A stretch of DNA of 64,000 nt from assembly GCA_036172665.1 (NCBI GenBank), contig JAYKNF010000024.1, positions 310,001-374,000 of the forward strand, given 5' to 3'. This document shows, one piece after another, positions 1 through 10,727 of this stretch; position 1 is the stretch's first letter; the number at the start of each line of letters is the position of its first letter. A program made the position numbers and the translations under genes. Source of the stretch: Prosopocoilus inquinatus. Its lineage: Eukaryota; Arthropoda; Insecta; Coleoptera; Lucanidae. Below the pieces are notes generated by a model that was not told the origin of the DNA, searched no databases, and saw only the letters and a program-made list of their open reading frames with translations.

Positions 1-94
1 TCAGAGTTACTGGAATGCATCGTAACGTCAAATAACAAGATAGATAAGTAAGGATCGATTAGGTAAATCACAGGAACAACGCTAATACGTGTTA

Positions 95-111
95 TTTCGT
101 TCAAAACTATT
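95..111 (+). other. CENP-B-box-like word (monomer 95-111), example copy
   Basis: TTTCGTTCAAAACTATT matches the mammalian CENP-B box YTTCGTTGGAAACGGGA at 11 of 17 positions: the first seven (YTTCGTT) and positions 10-13 (AAAC). It lacks the GGG at 14-16 that is part of the core needed by human CENP-B, so binding by that protein is not expected. The word occurs in most monomers, with A or G at box position 10, and is lost in the TTAAGTTC subtype. Convergent box-like words occur in satellites of other animals; function here is inference. Confidence 0.3.
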
Positions 112-179
112 TCCAGCTCCTGCTGAGTCCGAGAACTTCGTATCTCACATCAGAGTTACTGGAGTCCGTTGAAACGTCA

Positions 180-189
180 AATAACATAG
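180..189 (+). other. AATAACATAG word in a type-A monomer
   Basis: Monomer positions 31-40 of every intact type-A unit read AATAACATAG. From established knowledge this is exactly the repeat unit of the Drosophila melanogaster 10-bp satellite bound by Proliferation disrupter (Prod). In type-B units it becomes AATAACATGA, AATAACAAGA or AATAACTTGA. A ten-base match may be chance. Confidence 0.3.
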
Positions 190-190
190 T

Positions 191-207
191 AGATAAGTAA
201 GGATCGA
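191..207 (+). other. GATA-factor-like word and ATCGAT core (monomer 42-58), example copy
   Basis: AGATAAG (WGATAR consensus) is followed closely by GGATCGATTAG. This stretch and the next 25 bases are among the least variable in the array; common changes are only GTAACGATCG, GTAAGAATCG and GATCTATT. Presence in almost every unit would make the array a large cluster of potential GATA-type sites, but six-base words are weak evidence. Confidence 0.35.
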
Positions 208-223
208 TTAGATACATCACAGG

Positions 224-245
224 AACAACGCTAATACGTGTTGTT
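224..245 (+). other. Central hairpin-forming dyad (monomer 75-96), example copy
   Basis: AACAAC (224-229) and GTTGTT (240-245) are perfect inverted arms. In RNA of this strand the stem extends inward by a G-U and a C-G pair to eight pairs, closing a six-base loop TAATAC. The dyad ends right at the TTTCGTT word. It exists in units with G at monomer position 94; units reading GTTATT or GTTTTT have one mismatch. Short dyads are common in centromeric satellites, but a role here is unproven. Confidence 0.45.
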
Positions 246-298
246 TCGTTCAGAACTATTTCCAGCTCCTGCTGCGTCCGAGAACATCGTATCTCACA

Positions 299-447
299 TC
301 AGAGTTACTGGAGTCCATCGTAAAGTCAAATAACATGATAGATAAGTAAGGATCGATTAGATATATCACAGGAACAACGCTAATAGGTGTTATTTCGTTC
401 AAAACTATTTCCAGCTATTGCTGAGTCCGAGAACTTCGTATCTCACA
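299..447 (+). repeat. Representative type-B monomer (GTCCATCGTAA / ACATGATAG)
   Basis: This is a complete 149-bp unit of the second main subtype. It has GTCCATCG in place of GTCCGTTG, and ACATGATAG in place of ACATAGTAG. Related forms elsewhere read GTGCATCG...ACAAGATAG or CATCGTAACTTGAAATAAC. The right half here is of the GTTATTTCGTTCAAAAC...CTATTGCTGAG kind. Types A and B differ mostly within monomer positions 17-43, while positions 44-80 are nearly the same, so the subtypes look like shuffled cassettes rather than uniformly diverged copies. Confidence 0.88.
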
Positions 448-596
448 TCAGAGTTACTGGAGTCCGTTGAAACGTCAAATAACATAGTAGATAAGTAACG
501 ATCGATTAGATACATCACAGGAACAACGCTAATACGTGTTGTTTCGTTCAAAACTATTTCCAGCTTCTGCTGCGTCCGAAAACTTCGTATCTCACA

Positions 597-745
597 TCAG
601 AGTTACTGAAGTGCACCGTAACGTCAAATAACAAGATAGATAAGTAAGGATCGATTAGATACATCACAGGAACAACGATAATACGTGTTATTAAGTTCAA
701 AACTATTTCCAGGTTCTGCTGAGTCCGAGAACCTCGTATCTCACA
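597..745 (+). repeat. Representative box-less monomer (ACGATAATACG...GTTATTAAGTTC)
   Basis: This subtype replaces the otherwise common TTTCGTTC at monomer 95-102 by TTAAGTTC. It is usually accompanied by AACGATAATACG (C82 to A), CCAGGT(C/T)CTGCTGAG and GAACCTCG. By eye I found about 22 such units, for example near 690, 2776, 5607, 8150, 12018, 14101, 22542, 32919, 44092, 54822 and 61972. The linked changes show descent from one ancestral variant that was spread by unit-level amplification. It removes the TTCG core of the CENP-B-box-like word, so these units would be box-negative if that word is functional. Confidence 0.85.
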
Positions 746-1788
746 TCAGAGTTACTGGAGTCCGTTGAAACATCAAATAACATAGTAGAGAAGTAACGAT
801 CGATTAGATACATCACAGGAACAACGCTAATACGTGTTGTTTCGTTCAAAACTATTTCCAGCTTCTGCTGCGTCCGAAAACTTCGTTTCTCAAATCAGAG
901 TTACTGGAGTCCGTTGAAACGTCAAATAACATAGTAGATAAGTAAGGATCGATTAGATACATCACAGGAACAACGCTAATACTTGTTGTTTCGTTCAGAA
1001 CTATTTCCAGCTCCATCTGCGTCCGAGAACTTCGTATCTCACATCAGAGTTACTGTAGTGCATCGTAACGTCAAATAACAAGATAGATAAGTAAGGATCG
1101 ATTAGATACATCACAGGAACAACGCTAATACGTGTTATTTCGTTCAAAACTATTTCCAGGTCCTGCTGAGTCCGAGAACCTCGTATCTCACATCACAGTT
1201 ACTGGAGTCCGTTGAAACGTCAAATAACATAGTAGATAAGTAAGGATCGATTAGATACATCACAGGAACAACGCTAATACGTGTTGTTTCGTTCAGAAGT
1301 ATTTCCAGCTCCTGCTGCGTCCGAGAACTTCGTATCTCACATCAGAGTTACTGGAGTCCATCGTAACGTCAAATAACATGATAGATAAGTAAGGATCGAT
1401 TAGATACATCACAGGAACAACGCTAATACGTGTTGTTTCGTTCAGAAGTATTTCCAGCTCCTGCTGCGTCCGAGAACTTCGTATCTCACATCAGAGTTAC
1501 TGGAGTCCACCGTAACGTCAAATAACATGATAGATAAGTAAGGATCGATTAGATACATCACAGGAACAACGCTAATACGTGTTACTTCGTTCAAAACTAT
1601 TTCCAGCTTATGCTGCGTCCGAGAACTTCGTTTCTCATATCAGAGTTACTGGAGTCCGTTGAAACGTCAAATAACATAGTAGATAAGTAAGGATCGATTA
1701 GATACATCACAGGAACAACGCTAATACGTATTGTTTCGTTCAGAACTATTTCCAGCTCCTACTGCGTCCGAGAACTTCGTATCTCACA

Positions 1789-1937
1789 TCAGAGTTACTG
1801 GAGTCCATCGTAACGTGAAATAACATGATAGATAAGTAAGGATCGATTAGATATGTCACAGGAACCACGCTAATACGTGTCATTTCGTTCAAAACTATTT
1901 GCAGCTCCTGCTGAGTCCGAGAACTTCTTATCTCCCA
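1789..1937 (+). repeat. Representative monomer with ATATGTCACAGGAACCACG and GTCATTTCG
   Basis: This subtype carries AGATATGTCACAGGAACCACG in the centre, GTGTCATTTCG on the right and TTTGCAGCTCC in place of TTTCCAGCTCC, with GTAACGTGAAATAAC on the left. The same linked set recurs near 4620, 9150, 10480, 14930, 18560, 21030, 24890, 25840, 29700, 31970, 36470, 41240, 41980, 51510, 55240 and 58830. It makes a good tracer for following the higher-order units. It is also the type in which the 102-bp deletion arose. Confidence 0.85.
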
Positions 1938-2086
1938 TCAGAGTTACCGGAGTCCGTTGAAACATCAAATAACATAGTAGATAAGTAACGAACGATTAGA
2001 TACATCACAGGAATAACGCTAATACGTGTTGTTTCGTTCAAAACTATTTCCAGCTTATGCTGCGTCCGAGAACTTCGTATATCACA

Positions 2087-4917
2087 TCAGAGTTACTGGA
2101 ATGCATCGTAACGTCAAATAACAAGATAGATAAGTAAGGATCGATTAGGTAAATCACAGGAACAACGCTAATACGTGTTATTTCGTTCAAAACTATTTCC
2201 AGCTCCTGCTGAGTCCGAGAACTTCGTATCTCACATCAGAGTTACTGGAGTCCGTTGAAACGTCAAATAACATAGTAGATAAGTAAGGATCGATTAGATA
2301 CATCACAGGAACAACGCTAATACGTGTTGTTTCGTTCAGAACTATTTCCAGCTCCTGCTGCGTCCGAGAACATCGTATCTCACATCAGAGTTACTGGAGT
2401 CCATCGTAAAGTCAAATAACATGATAGATAAGTAAGGATCGATTAGATATATCACAGGAACAACGCTAATAGGTGTTATTTCGTTCAAAACTATTTCCAG
2501 CTATTGCTGAGTCCGAGAACTTCGTATCTCACATCAGAGTTACTGGAGTCCGTTGAAACGTCAAATAACATAGTAGATAAGTAACGATCGATTAGATACA
2601 TCACAGGAACAACGCTAATACGTGTTGTTTCGTTCAAAACTATTTCCAGCTTCTGCTGCGTCCGAAAACTTCGTATCTCACATCAGAGTTACTGAAGTGC
2701 ACCGTAACGTCAAATAACAAGATAGATAAGTAAGGATCGATTAGATACATCACAGGAACAACGATAATACGTGTTATTAAGTTCAAAACTATTTCCAGGT
2801 TCTGCTGAGTCCGAGAACCTCGTATCTCACATCAGAGTTACTGGAGTCCGTTGAAACATCAAATAACATAGTAGAGAAGTAACGATCGATTAGATACATC
2901 ACAGGAACAACGCTAATACGTGTTGTTTCGTTCAAAACTATTTCCAGCTTCTGCTGCGTCCGAAAACTTCGTTTCTCAAATCAGAGTTACTGGAGTCCGT
3001 TGAAACGTCAAATAACATAGTAGATAAGTAAGGATCGATTAGATACATCACAGGAACAACGCTAATACTTGTTGTTTCGTTCAGAACTATTTCCAGCTCC
3101 ATCTGCGTCCGAGAACTTCGTATCTCACATCAGAGTTACTGTAGTGCATCGTAACGTCAAATAACAAGATAGATAAGTAAGGATCGATTAGATACATCAC
3201 AGGAACAACGCTAATACGTGTTATTTCGTTCAAAACTATTTCCAGGTCCTGCTGAGTCCGAGAACCTCGTATCTCACATCACAGTTACTGGAGTCCGTTG
3301 AAACGTCAAATAACATAGTAGATAAGTAAGGATCGATTAGATACATCACAGGAACAACGCTAATACGTGTTGTTTCGTTCAGAACTATTTCCAGCTCCTT
3401 CTGCGTCCGAGAACTTCGTATCTCACTTCAGAGTTACTGGAGTCCATCGTAACTTTAAATAACATGATAGATAAGTAAGGATCGATTTGATACATCACAG
3501 GAACAACGCTAATACGTGTTATTTCGTTCAAAACTATTTCCAGCTCCTGCTGAGTCCGAGAACTTCGTATCTCACATCAGAGTTACTGGAGTCCGTTGAA
3601 ACGTCAAATAACATAGTAGATAAGTAAGGATCGATTAGATACATCACATGAACAACGCTAATACGTGTTTTTTCGTTCAAAACTATTTCTAGCTTCTGCT
3701 GCGTCCGAGAACTTCGTATCTCACATCAGAGGTACTGGAGTGCATCGTAACGTCAAATAACTTGATAGATAAGTAAGGATCGATTAGATACATCACAGGA
3801 ACAACGCTAATACGTGTTGTTTCGTTCAAAACTATTTCCAGCTTCTGCTGCGTCCGAGAACTTGGTATCTCACATCAGAGTTACTGGAGTCCATCGTAAC
3901 TTGAAATAACATGATAGATAAGTAAGGATCGATTAGATACATCACAGGAACAACGCTAATACGTGTTGTTTCGTTCAGAACTATTTCCAGCTCCTGCTGC
4001 GTCCGAGAACATCGTATCTCACATCAGAGTTACTGGAGTCCATCGTAACGTCAAATAACATGATAGATAAGTAAGGATCGATTAGATATATCACAGGAAC
4101 AACGCTAATACGTGTTATTTCGTTCAAAACTATTTCCAGCTATTGCTGAGTCCGAGAACTTCGTATCTCACATCAGAGTTACTGGAGTCCATCGTAACTT
4201 GAAATAACATGATAGATAAGTAAGAATCGATTAGATACATCACAGGAACAACGCTAATACGTGTTGTTTCGTTCAGAAGTATTTCCAGCTCCTGCTGCGT
4301 CCGAGAACTTCGTATCTCACATCAGAGTTACTGGAGTCCACCGTAACGTCAAATAACATGATAGATAAGTAAGGATCGATTAGATACATCACAGGAACAA
4401 CGCTAATACGTGTTACTTCGTTCAAAACTATTTCCAGCTTATGCTGCGTCCGAGAACTTCGTTTCTCATATCAGAGTTACTGGAGTCCGTTGAAACGTCA
4501 AATAACATAGTAGATAAGTAAGGATCGATTAGATACATCACAGGAACAACGCTAATACGTATTGTTTCGTTCAGAACTATTTCCAGCTCCTACTGCGTCC
4601 GAGAACTTCGTATCTCACATCAGAGTTACTGGAGTCCATCGTAACGTGAAATAACATGATAGATAAGTAAGGATCGATTAGATATGTCACAGGAACCACG
4701 CTAATACGTGTCATTTCGTTCAAAACTATTTGCAGCTCCTGCTGAGTCCGAGAACTTCTTATCTCCCATCAGAGTTACCGGAGTCCGTTGAAACATCAAA
4801 TAACATAGTAGATAAGTAACGAACGATTAGATACATCACAGGAATAACGCTAATACGTGTTGTTTCGTTCAAAACTATTTCCAGCTTATGCTGCGTCCGA
4901 GAACTTCGTATCTCACA
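2087..4917 (+). repeat. 19-monomer higher-order unit (2831 bp)
   Basis: This segment is bounded by two copies of the signature monomer GGAATGCATCG...GGTAAATCACAGG, at 2087 and 4918, a spacing of 2831 = 19 x 149. It matches 4918 to about 7.02 kb at offset 2831, then the copies part. Local differences between copies include CCAGGTTCTG (here and at 0.7 kb) against CCAGGTCCTG in the later copies. The unit is the full-length form of the 14-monomer unit to its left. Confidence 0.85.
3726..3874 (+). repeat. Representative monomer with GAGGTACTGGAGTGC and AACTTGATAG
   Basis: This subtype begins TCAGAGGTACTGG and contains AATAACTTGATAG. It is almost always preceded by a unit whose right half is GTGTTTTTTCGTTC...TTTCTAGCTTCTG, so the two travel as a linked pair. 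The pair recurs throughout the array, for example near 7150, 8490, 9990, 13260, 17340, 20510, 25330, 30150, 36700, 43250, 45490, 53080 and 60830. The constant pairing marks the dimer as one amplification cassette. Confidence 0.85.
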
Positions 4918-7900
4918 TCAGAGTTACTGGAATGCATCGTAACGTCAAATAACAAGATAGATAAGTAAGGATCGATTAGGTAAATCACAGGAACAACGCT
5001 AATACGTGTTATTTCGTTCAAAACTATTTCCAGCTCCTGCTGAGTCCGAGAACTTCGTATCTCACATCAGAGTTACTGGAGTCCGTTGAAACGTCAAATA
5101 ACATAGTAGATAAGTAAGGATCGATTAGATACATCACAGGAACAACGCTAATACGTGTTGTTTCGTTCAGAACTATTTCCAGCTCCTGCTGCGTCCGAGA
5201 ACATCGTATCTCACATCAGAGTTACTGGAGTCCATCGTAAAGTCAAATAACATGATAGATAAGTAAGGATCGATTAGATATATCACAGGAACAACGCTAA
5301 TAGGTGTTATTTCGTTCAAAACTATTTCCAGCTATTGCTGAGTCCGAGAACTTCGTATCTCACATCAGAGTTACTGGAGTCCGTTGAAACGTCAAATAAC
5401 ATAGTAGATAAGTAACGATCGATTAGATACATCACAGGAACAACGCTAATACGTGTTGTTTCGTTCAAAACTATTTCCAGCTTCTGCTGCGTCCGAAAAC
5501 TTCGTATCTCACATCAGAGTTACTGAAGTGCACCGTAACGTCAAATAACAAGATAGATAAGTAAGGATCGATTAGATACATCACAGGAACAACGATAATA
5601 CGTGTTATTAAGTTCAAAACTATTTCCAGGTCCTGCTGAGTCCGAGAACCTCGTATCTCACATCAGAGTTACTGGAGTCCGTTGAAACATCAAATAACAT
5701 AGTAGAGAAGTAACGATCGATTAGATACATCACAGGAACAACGCTAATACGTGTTGTTTCGTTCAAAACTATTTCCAGCTTCTGCTGCGTCCGAAAACTT
5801 CGTTTCTCAAATCAGAGTTACTGGAGTCCGTTGAAACCTCAAATAACATAGTAGATAAGTAAGGATCGATTAGATACATCACAGGAACAACGCTAATACT
5901 TGTTGTTTCGTTCAGAACTATTTCCAGCTCCATCTGCGTCCGAGAACTTCGTATCTCACATCAGAGTTACTGTAGTGCATCGTAACGTCAAATAACAAGA
6001 TAGATAAGTAAGGATCGATTAGATACATCACAGGAACAACGCTAATACGTGTTATTTCGTTCAAAACTATTTCCAGGTCCTGCTGAGTCCGAGAACCTCG
6101 TATCTCACATCACAGTTACTGGAGTCCGTTGAAACGTCAAATAACATAGTAGATAAGTAAGGATCGATTAGATACATCACAGGAACAACGCTAATACGTG
6201 TTGTTTCGTTCAGAACTATTTCCAGCTCCTTCTGCGTCCGAGAACTTCGTATCTCACTTCAGAGTTACTGGAGTCCATCGTAACTTTAAATAACATGATA
6301 GATAAGTAAGGATCGATTTGATACATCACAGGAACAACGCTAATACGTGTTATTTCGTTCAAAACTATTTCCAGCTCCTGCTGAGTCCGAGAACTTCGTA
6401 TCTCACATCAGAGTTACTGGAGTCCGTTGAAACGTCAAATAACATAGTAGATAAGTAAGGATCGATTAGATACATCACATGAACAACGCTAATACGTGTT
6501 TTTTCGTTCAAAACTATTTCTAGCTTCTGCTGCGTCCGAGAACTTCGTATCTCACATCAGAGGTACTGGAGTGCATCGTAACGTCAAATAACTTGATAGA
6601 TAAGTAAGGATCGATTAGATACATCACAGGAACAACGCTAATACGTGTTGTTTCGTTCAAAACTATTTCCAGCTTCTGCTGCGTCCGAGAACTTGGTATC
6701 TCACATCAGAGTTACTGGAGTCCATCGTAACTTGAAATAACATGATAGATAAGTAAGGATCGATTAGATACATCACAGGAACAACGCTAATACGTGTTGT
6801 TTCGTTCAGAACTATTTCCAGCTCCTGCTGCGTCCGAGAACATCGTATCTCACATCAGAGTTACTGGAGTCCATCGTAACGTCAAATAACATGATAGATA
6901 AGTAAGGATCGATTAGATATATCACAGGAACAACGCTAATACGTGTTATTTCGTTCAAAACTATTTCCAGCTATTGCTGAGTCCGAGAACTTCGTATCTC
7001 ACATCAGAGTTACTGGAGTCCGTTGAAACGTCAAATAACATAGTAGATAAGTAACGATCGATTAGATACATCACAGGAACAACGCTAATACGTGTTTTTT
7101 CGTTCAAAACTATTTCTAGCTTCTGCTGCGTCCGAGAACTTCGTATCTCACATCAGAGGTACTGGAGTGCATCGTAACGTCAAATAACTTGATAGATAAG
7201 TAAGGATCGATTAGATACATCACAGGAAAAACGCTAATACGTGTTGTTCGTTCAAAACTATTTCCAGCTTCTGCTGCGTCCGAGAACTTGGTATCTCACA
7301 TCAGAGTTACTGGAGTCCATCGTAACTTTAAATAACATGATAGATAAGTAAGGATCGAATAGATACATCACAGGAACAACGCTAATACGTGTTATTTCGT
7401 TCAAAACTATTTCCAGCTCCTGCTGAGTCCGAGAACTTCGTATCTCACATCAGAGTTACTGGAGTCCGTTGAAACGTCAAATAACATAGTAGATAAGTAA
7501 GGATCGATTAGATACATCACAGGAACAACGCTAATACGTGTTGTTTCGTTCAAAACTATTTCCAGCTTCTGCTGCGTCCGAGAACTTGGTATCTCACATC
7601 AGAGTTACTGGAGTCCATCGTAACTTGAAACAACATGATAGATAAGTAAGGATCGATTAGATACATCACAGGAACAACGCTAATACGTGTTGTTTCGTTC
7701 AGAAGTATTTCCAGCTCCTGCTGCGTCCGAGAACATCGTATCTCACATCAGAGTTACTGGAGTCCATCGTAACGTCAAATAACATGATAGATAAGTAAGG
7801 ATCGATTAGATATATCACAGGAACAACGCTAATACGTGTTATTTCGTTCAAAACTCTTTCCAGCTATTGCTGAGTCCGAGAACTTCGTATCTCACATCAG

Positions 7901-10727
7901 AGTTACTGGAGTCCGTTGAAACGTCAAATAACATAGTAGATAAGTAACGATCGATTTGATACATCACAGGAACAATGCTAATACGTGTTGTTTCGTTCAA
8001 AACTATTTCCAGTTTCTGCTGCGTCCGAAAACTTCGTATCTCACATCAGAGTTACTGGAGTGCGTCGTAACGTCAAATAACAAGATAGATAAGTAAGGAT
8101 CGATTAGATACATCACAGGAACAACGATAATACGTGTAATTAAGTTCAAAACTATTTCCAGGTCCTGCTGAGTCCGAGAACCTCGTATCTCAAATCAGAG
8201 TTACTGGAGTCCGTTGAAACGTCAAATAACATAGTAGATAAGTAAGGATCGATTAGAAACATCACAGAAACAACGCTAATACGTGTTGTTTCGTTCAGAA
8301 CTATTTCCAGCTCCTGCTGCGTCCGAGAACTTCGTATCTCACATCAGAGTTACTGGAGTCCGTTGAAACGTCAAATAACATAGTAGATAAGTAAGGATCG
8401 ATTAGATACATCACAGGAACAACGCTAATACGTGTTTTTTCGTTCAAAACTATTTCTAGCTTCTGCTGCGTCCGAGAACTTCGTATCTCACATCACAGGT
8501 ACTGGAGTGCATCGTAACGTCAAATAACTTGATAGATAAGTAAGGATCGATTAGATACATCACAGGAACAATGCTTATACGTGTTATTTCTTTCAAGACT
8601 ATTTCCAGCTTCTGCTGCGTCCGAAAACTTGGTATATCACATCAGAGTTACTGGAGTCCATCATAACTTGAAATAATATGATAGATAAGTAAGGATCGAT
8701 TAGATACATCACAGGAACAACGCTAATACGTGTTGTTTCGTTCAGAACTATTTCCAGCTCCTGCTGCGTCCGAGAACATCGTATCTCACATCAGAGTTAC
8801 TGGAGTCCATCGTAACTTGAAATAACATGACAGATAAGTAAGGATCGATTAGATACATCACAGGAACAACGCTAATACGTGTTGTTTCGTTCAAAACTAT
8901 TTCCAGCTTCTGCTGCGTCCGAAAACTTCGTATCTCACATCAGAGTTACTGGAGTCCATCGTAACTTGAAATAACATGATAGATAAGTAAGAATCGATTA
9001 GATACATCACAGGAACAACGCTAATACGTGTTGTTTAGTTCAGAAGTATTTCCAGCTCCTGCTGCGTCCAAGAACTTCGTATCTCACATCAGAGTTACTG
9101 GAGTCCATCGTAACTTGAAATAACATGATAGATAAGTAAGGATCGATTAGATATGTCACAGGAACCACGCTAATACGTGTCATTTCGTTCAAAACTATTT
9201 GCAGCTCCTGCTGAGACCGAGAACTTCGTATCTCACATCAGAGTTACTGGAGTCCGTTGAAACATCAAATAACATAGTAGATAAGTAAGGATCGATTAGA
9301 TACATCACAGGAACAACGCTAATACGTGTTGTTTCGTTCAGAACTATTTCCAGCTCCTGCTGCGTCCGAGAACATCGTATCTCACATCAGAGTTACTGGA
9401 GTCCATCGTAACGTCAAATAACATGATAGATAAGTAAGGATCGATTAGATATATCACAGGAACAACGCTAATACGTGTTATTTCGTTCAAAACTATTTCC
9501 AGCTATTGCTGAGTCCGAGAACTTCGTATCTCACATCAGAGTTACTGGAGTCCATCGTAACTTGAAATAACATGATAGATAAGTAAGAATCGATTAGATA
9601 CATCACAGGAACAACGCTAATACGTGTTGTTTCGTTCAGAAGTATTTCCAGCTCCTGCTGCGTCCGAGAACTTCGTATCTCACATCAGAGTTACTGGAGT
9701 CCACCGTAACGTCAAATAACATGATAGATAAGTAAGGATCGATTAGATACATCACAGGAACAACGCTAATACGTGTTACTTCGTTCAAAACTATTTCCAG
9801 CTTATGCTGCGTCCGAGAACTTCGTTTCTCATATCAGAGTTACTGGAGTCCGTTGAAACGTCAAATAACATAGTAGATAAGTAAGGATCGATTAGATACA
9901 TCACAGGAACAACGCTAATACGTGTTTTTTCGTTCAAAACTATTTCTAGCTTCTGCTGCGTCCGAGAACTTCGTATCTCACATCAGAGGTACTGGAGTGC
10001 ATCGTAACGTCAAATAACTTGACAGATAAGTAAGGATCGATTAGATACATCACAGGAACAACGCTAATACGTGTTGTTTCGTTCAAAACTATTTCCAGCT
10101 TATGCTGCGTCCGAGAACTTCGTATCTCACATCAGAGTTACTGGAGTCCATCGTAACTTGAAATAACATGATAGATAAGTAAGAATCGATTAGATACATC
10201 ACAGGAACAACGCTAATACGTGTTGTTTCGTTCAGAAGTATTTCCAGCTCCTGCTGCGTCCGAGAACTTCGTATCTCACATCAGAGTTACTGGAGTCCAC
10301 CGTAACGTCAAATAACATGATAGATAAGTAAGGATCGATTAGATACATCACAGGAACAACGCTAATACGTGTTGTTTCGTTCAGAACTATTTCCAGCTCC
10401 TACTGCGTCCGAGAACTTCGTATCTCACATCAGAGTTACTGGAGTCCATCGTAACGTGAAATAACATGATAGATAAGTAAGGATCGATTAGATATGTCAC
10501 AGGAACCACGCTAATACGTGTCATTTCGTTCAAAACTATTTGCAGCTCCTGCTGAGTCCGAGAACTTCTTATCTCCCATCAGAGATACTGGAGTCCGTTG
10601 AAACATCAAATAACATAGTAGATAAGTAACGAACGATTAGATACATCACAGGAATAACGCTAATACGTGTTGTTTCGTTCAAAACTATTTCCAGCTTATG
10701 CTGCGTCCGAGAACTTCGTATCTCAAA
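4918..10727 (+). repeat. 39-monomer higher-order unit
   Basis: The unit runs from the signature monomer at 4918 to just before the monomer with the AGTCGCATCG insertion. Its length of 5810 bp is 39 x 149 minus one base, because of a single-base deletion near 7245. The first 2.1 kb repeats the 19-monomer unit. The stretch 3875 to about 9305 recurs at 31186 to about 36616 (offset 27,311) with only scattered differences. From about 9.9 kb to 10.73 kb the match continues at offset 26,715, so this copy has four monomers more than its partner. Confidence 0.82.
7241..7250 (+). repeat. Single-base deletion marker GTGTTGTTCG
   Basis: This 148-bp monomer has GTTGTTCG in place of GTTGTTTCG, and GGAAAAACG just before it. 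The identical pair of changes occurs at about 34532-34561, exactly 27,311 bases away. It is therefore a shared derived marker of the long-range duplication. The third relative near 39.62 kb has GGAAAAACG but keeps the full TTTCG. Confidence 0.88.

Larger units (their letters stand above)
150..298 (+). repeat. Representative type-A monomer (GTCCGTTGAAAC / ACATAGTAG)
   Basis: This is a complete 149-bp unit of the commonest subtype. It is recognised by GTCCGTTGAAACGTC at monomer 15-29 followed by AATAACATAGTAG at 31-43. Its right half is GTTGTTTCGTTCAGAAC with CTCCTGCTGCG. Type-A units usually alternate with type-B units, giving a loose 298-bp dimer beneath the larger repeats. Only type A contains the 10-mer AATAACATAG, and only the G94 variants of the right half form the perfect hairpin arms. 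This copy has the local variant GAACATCG in place of the usual GAACTTCG near its end. Confidence 0.9.
1..2086 (+). repeat. 14-monomer higher-order unit (2086 bp)
   Basis: The signature first monomer (GGAATGCATCG ... GATTAGGTAAATCACAGG) recurs at 2087, exactly 14 x 149 bp on. Bases 1 to about 1.3 kb match 2087 to about 3.4 kb at offset 2086. From about 1.43 kb to 2086 the match is instead to about 4.26-4.92 kb at offset 2831. This copy is therefore the 19-monomer unit with five monomers (745 bp) missing; I infer deletion here rather than insertion in the others because the longer form recurs downstream. The window starts at or inside this unit, so its true left edge is unknown. Confidence 0.85.

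Noticed and set aside
31..47. Polyadenylation signal or promoter elements in AATAACA / TATAAC-like words
   Set aside because: No AATAAA or TATA box in a sensible arrangement is present, the words recur in every monomer, and no gene is nearby.
91..149. Hammerhead ribozyme, as found in some animal satellites (words like CTGCTGAGTCCGAG on plus; CTGAACGAAAC followed by a stem on minus)
   Set aside because: On the plus strand the conserved CUGAUGA core has A6 replaced by C and no stem II is possible before the GAA. On the minus strand GAAAC plus a stem III-like hairpin exists, but CUGANGA and stem II are missing and the stem I strands are not complementary.
65..149. Internal half-monomer duplication (ACATCACAG at 65 and ACATCAGAG at 147 of the monomer)
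   Set aside because: Only about nine bases match, and similarity is lost on both sides, so there is no support for descent from a half-size repeat.
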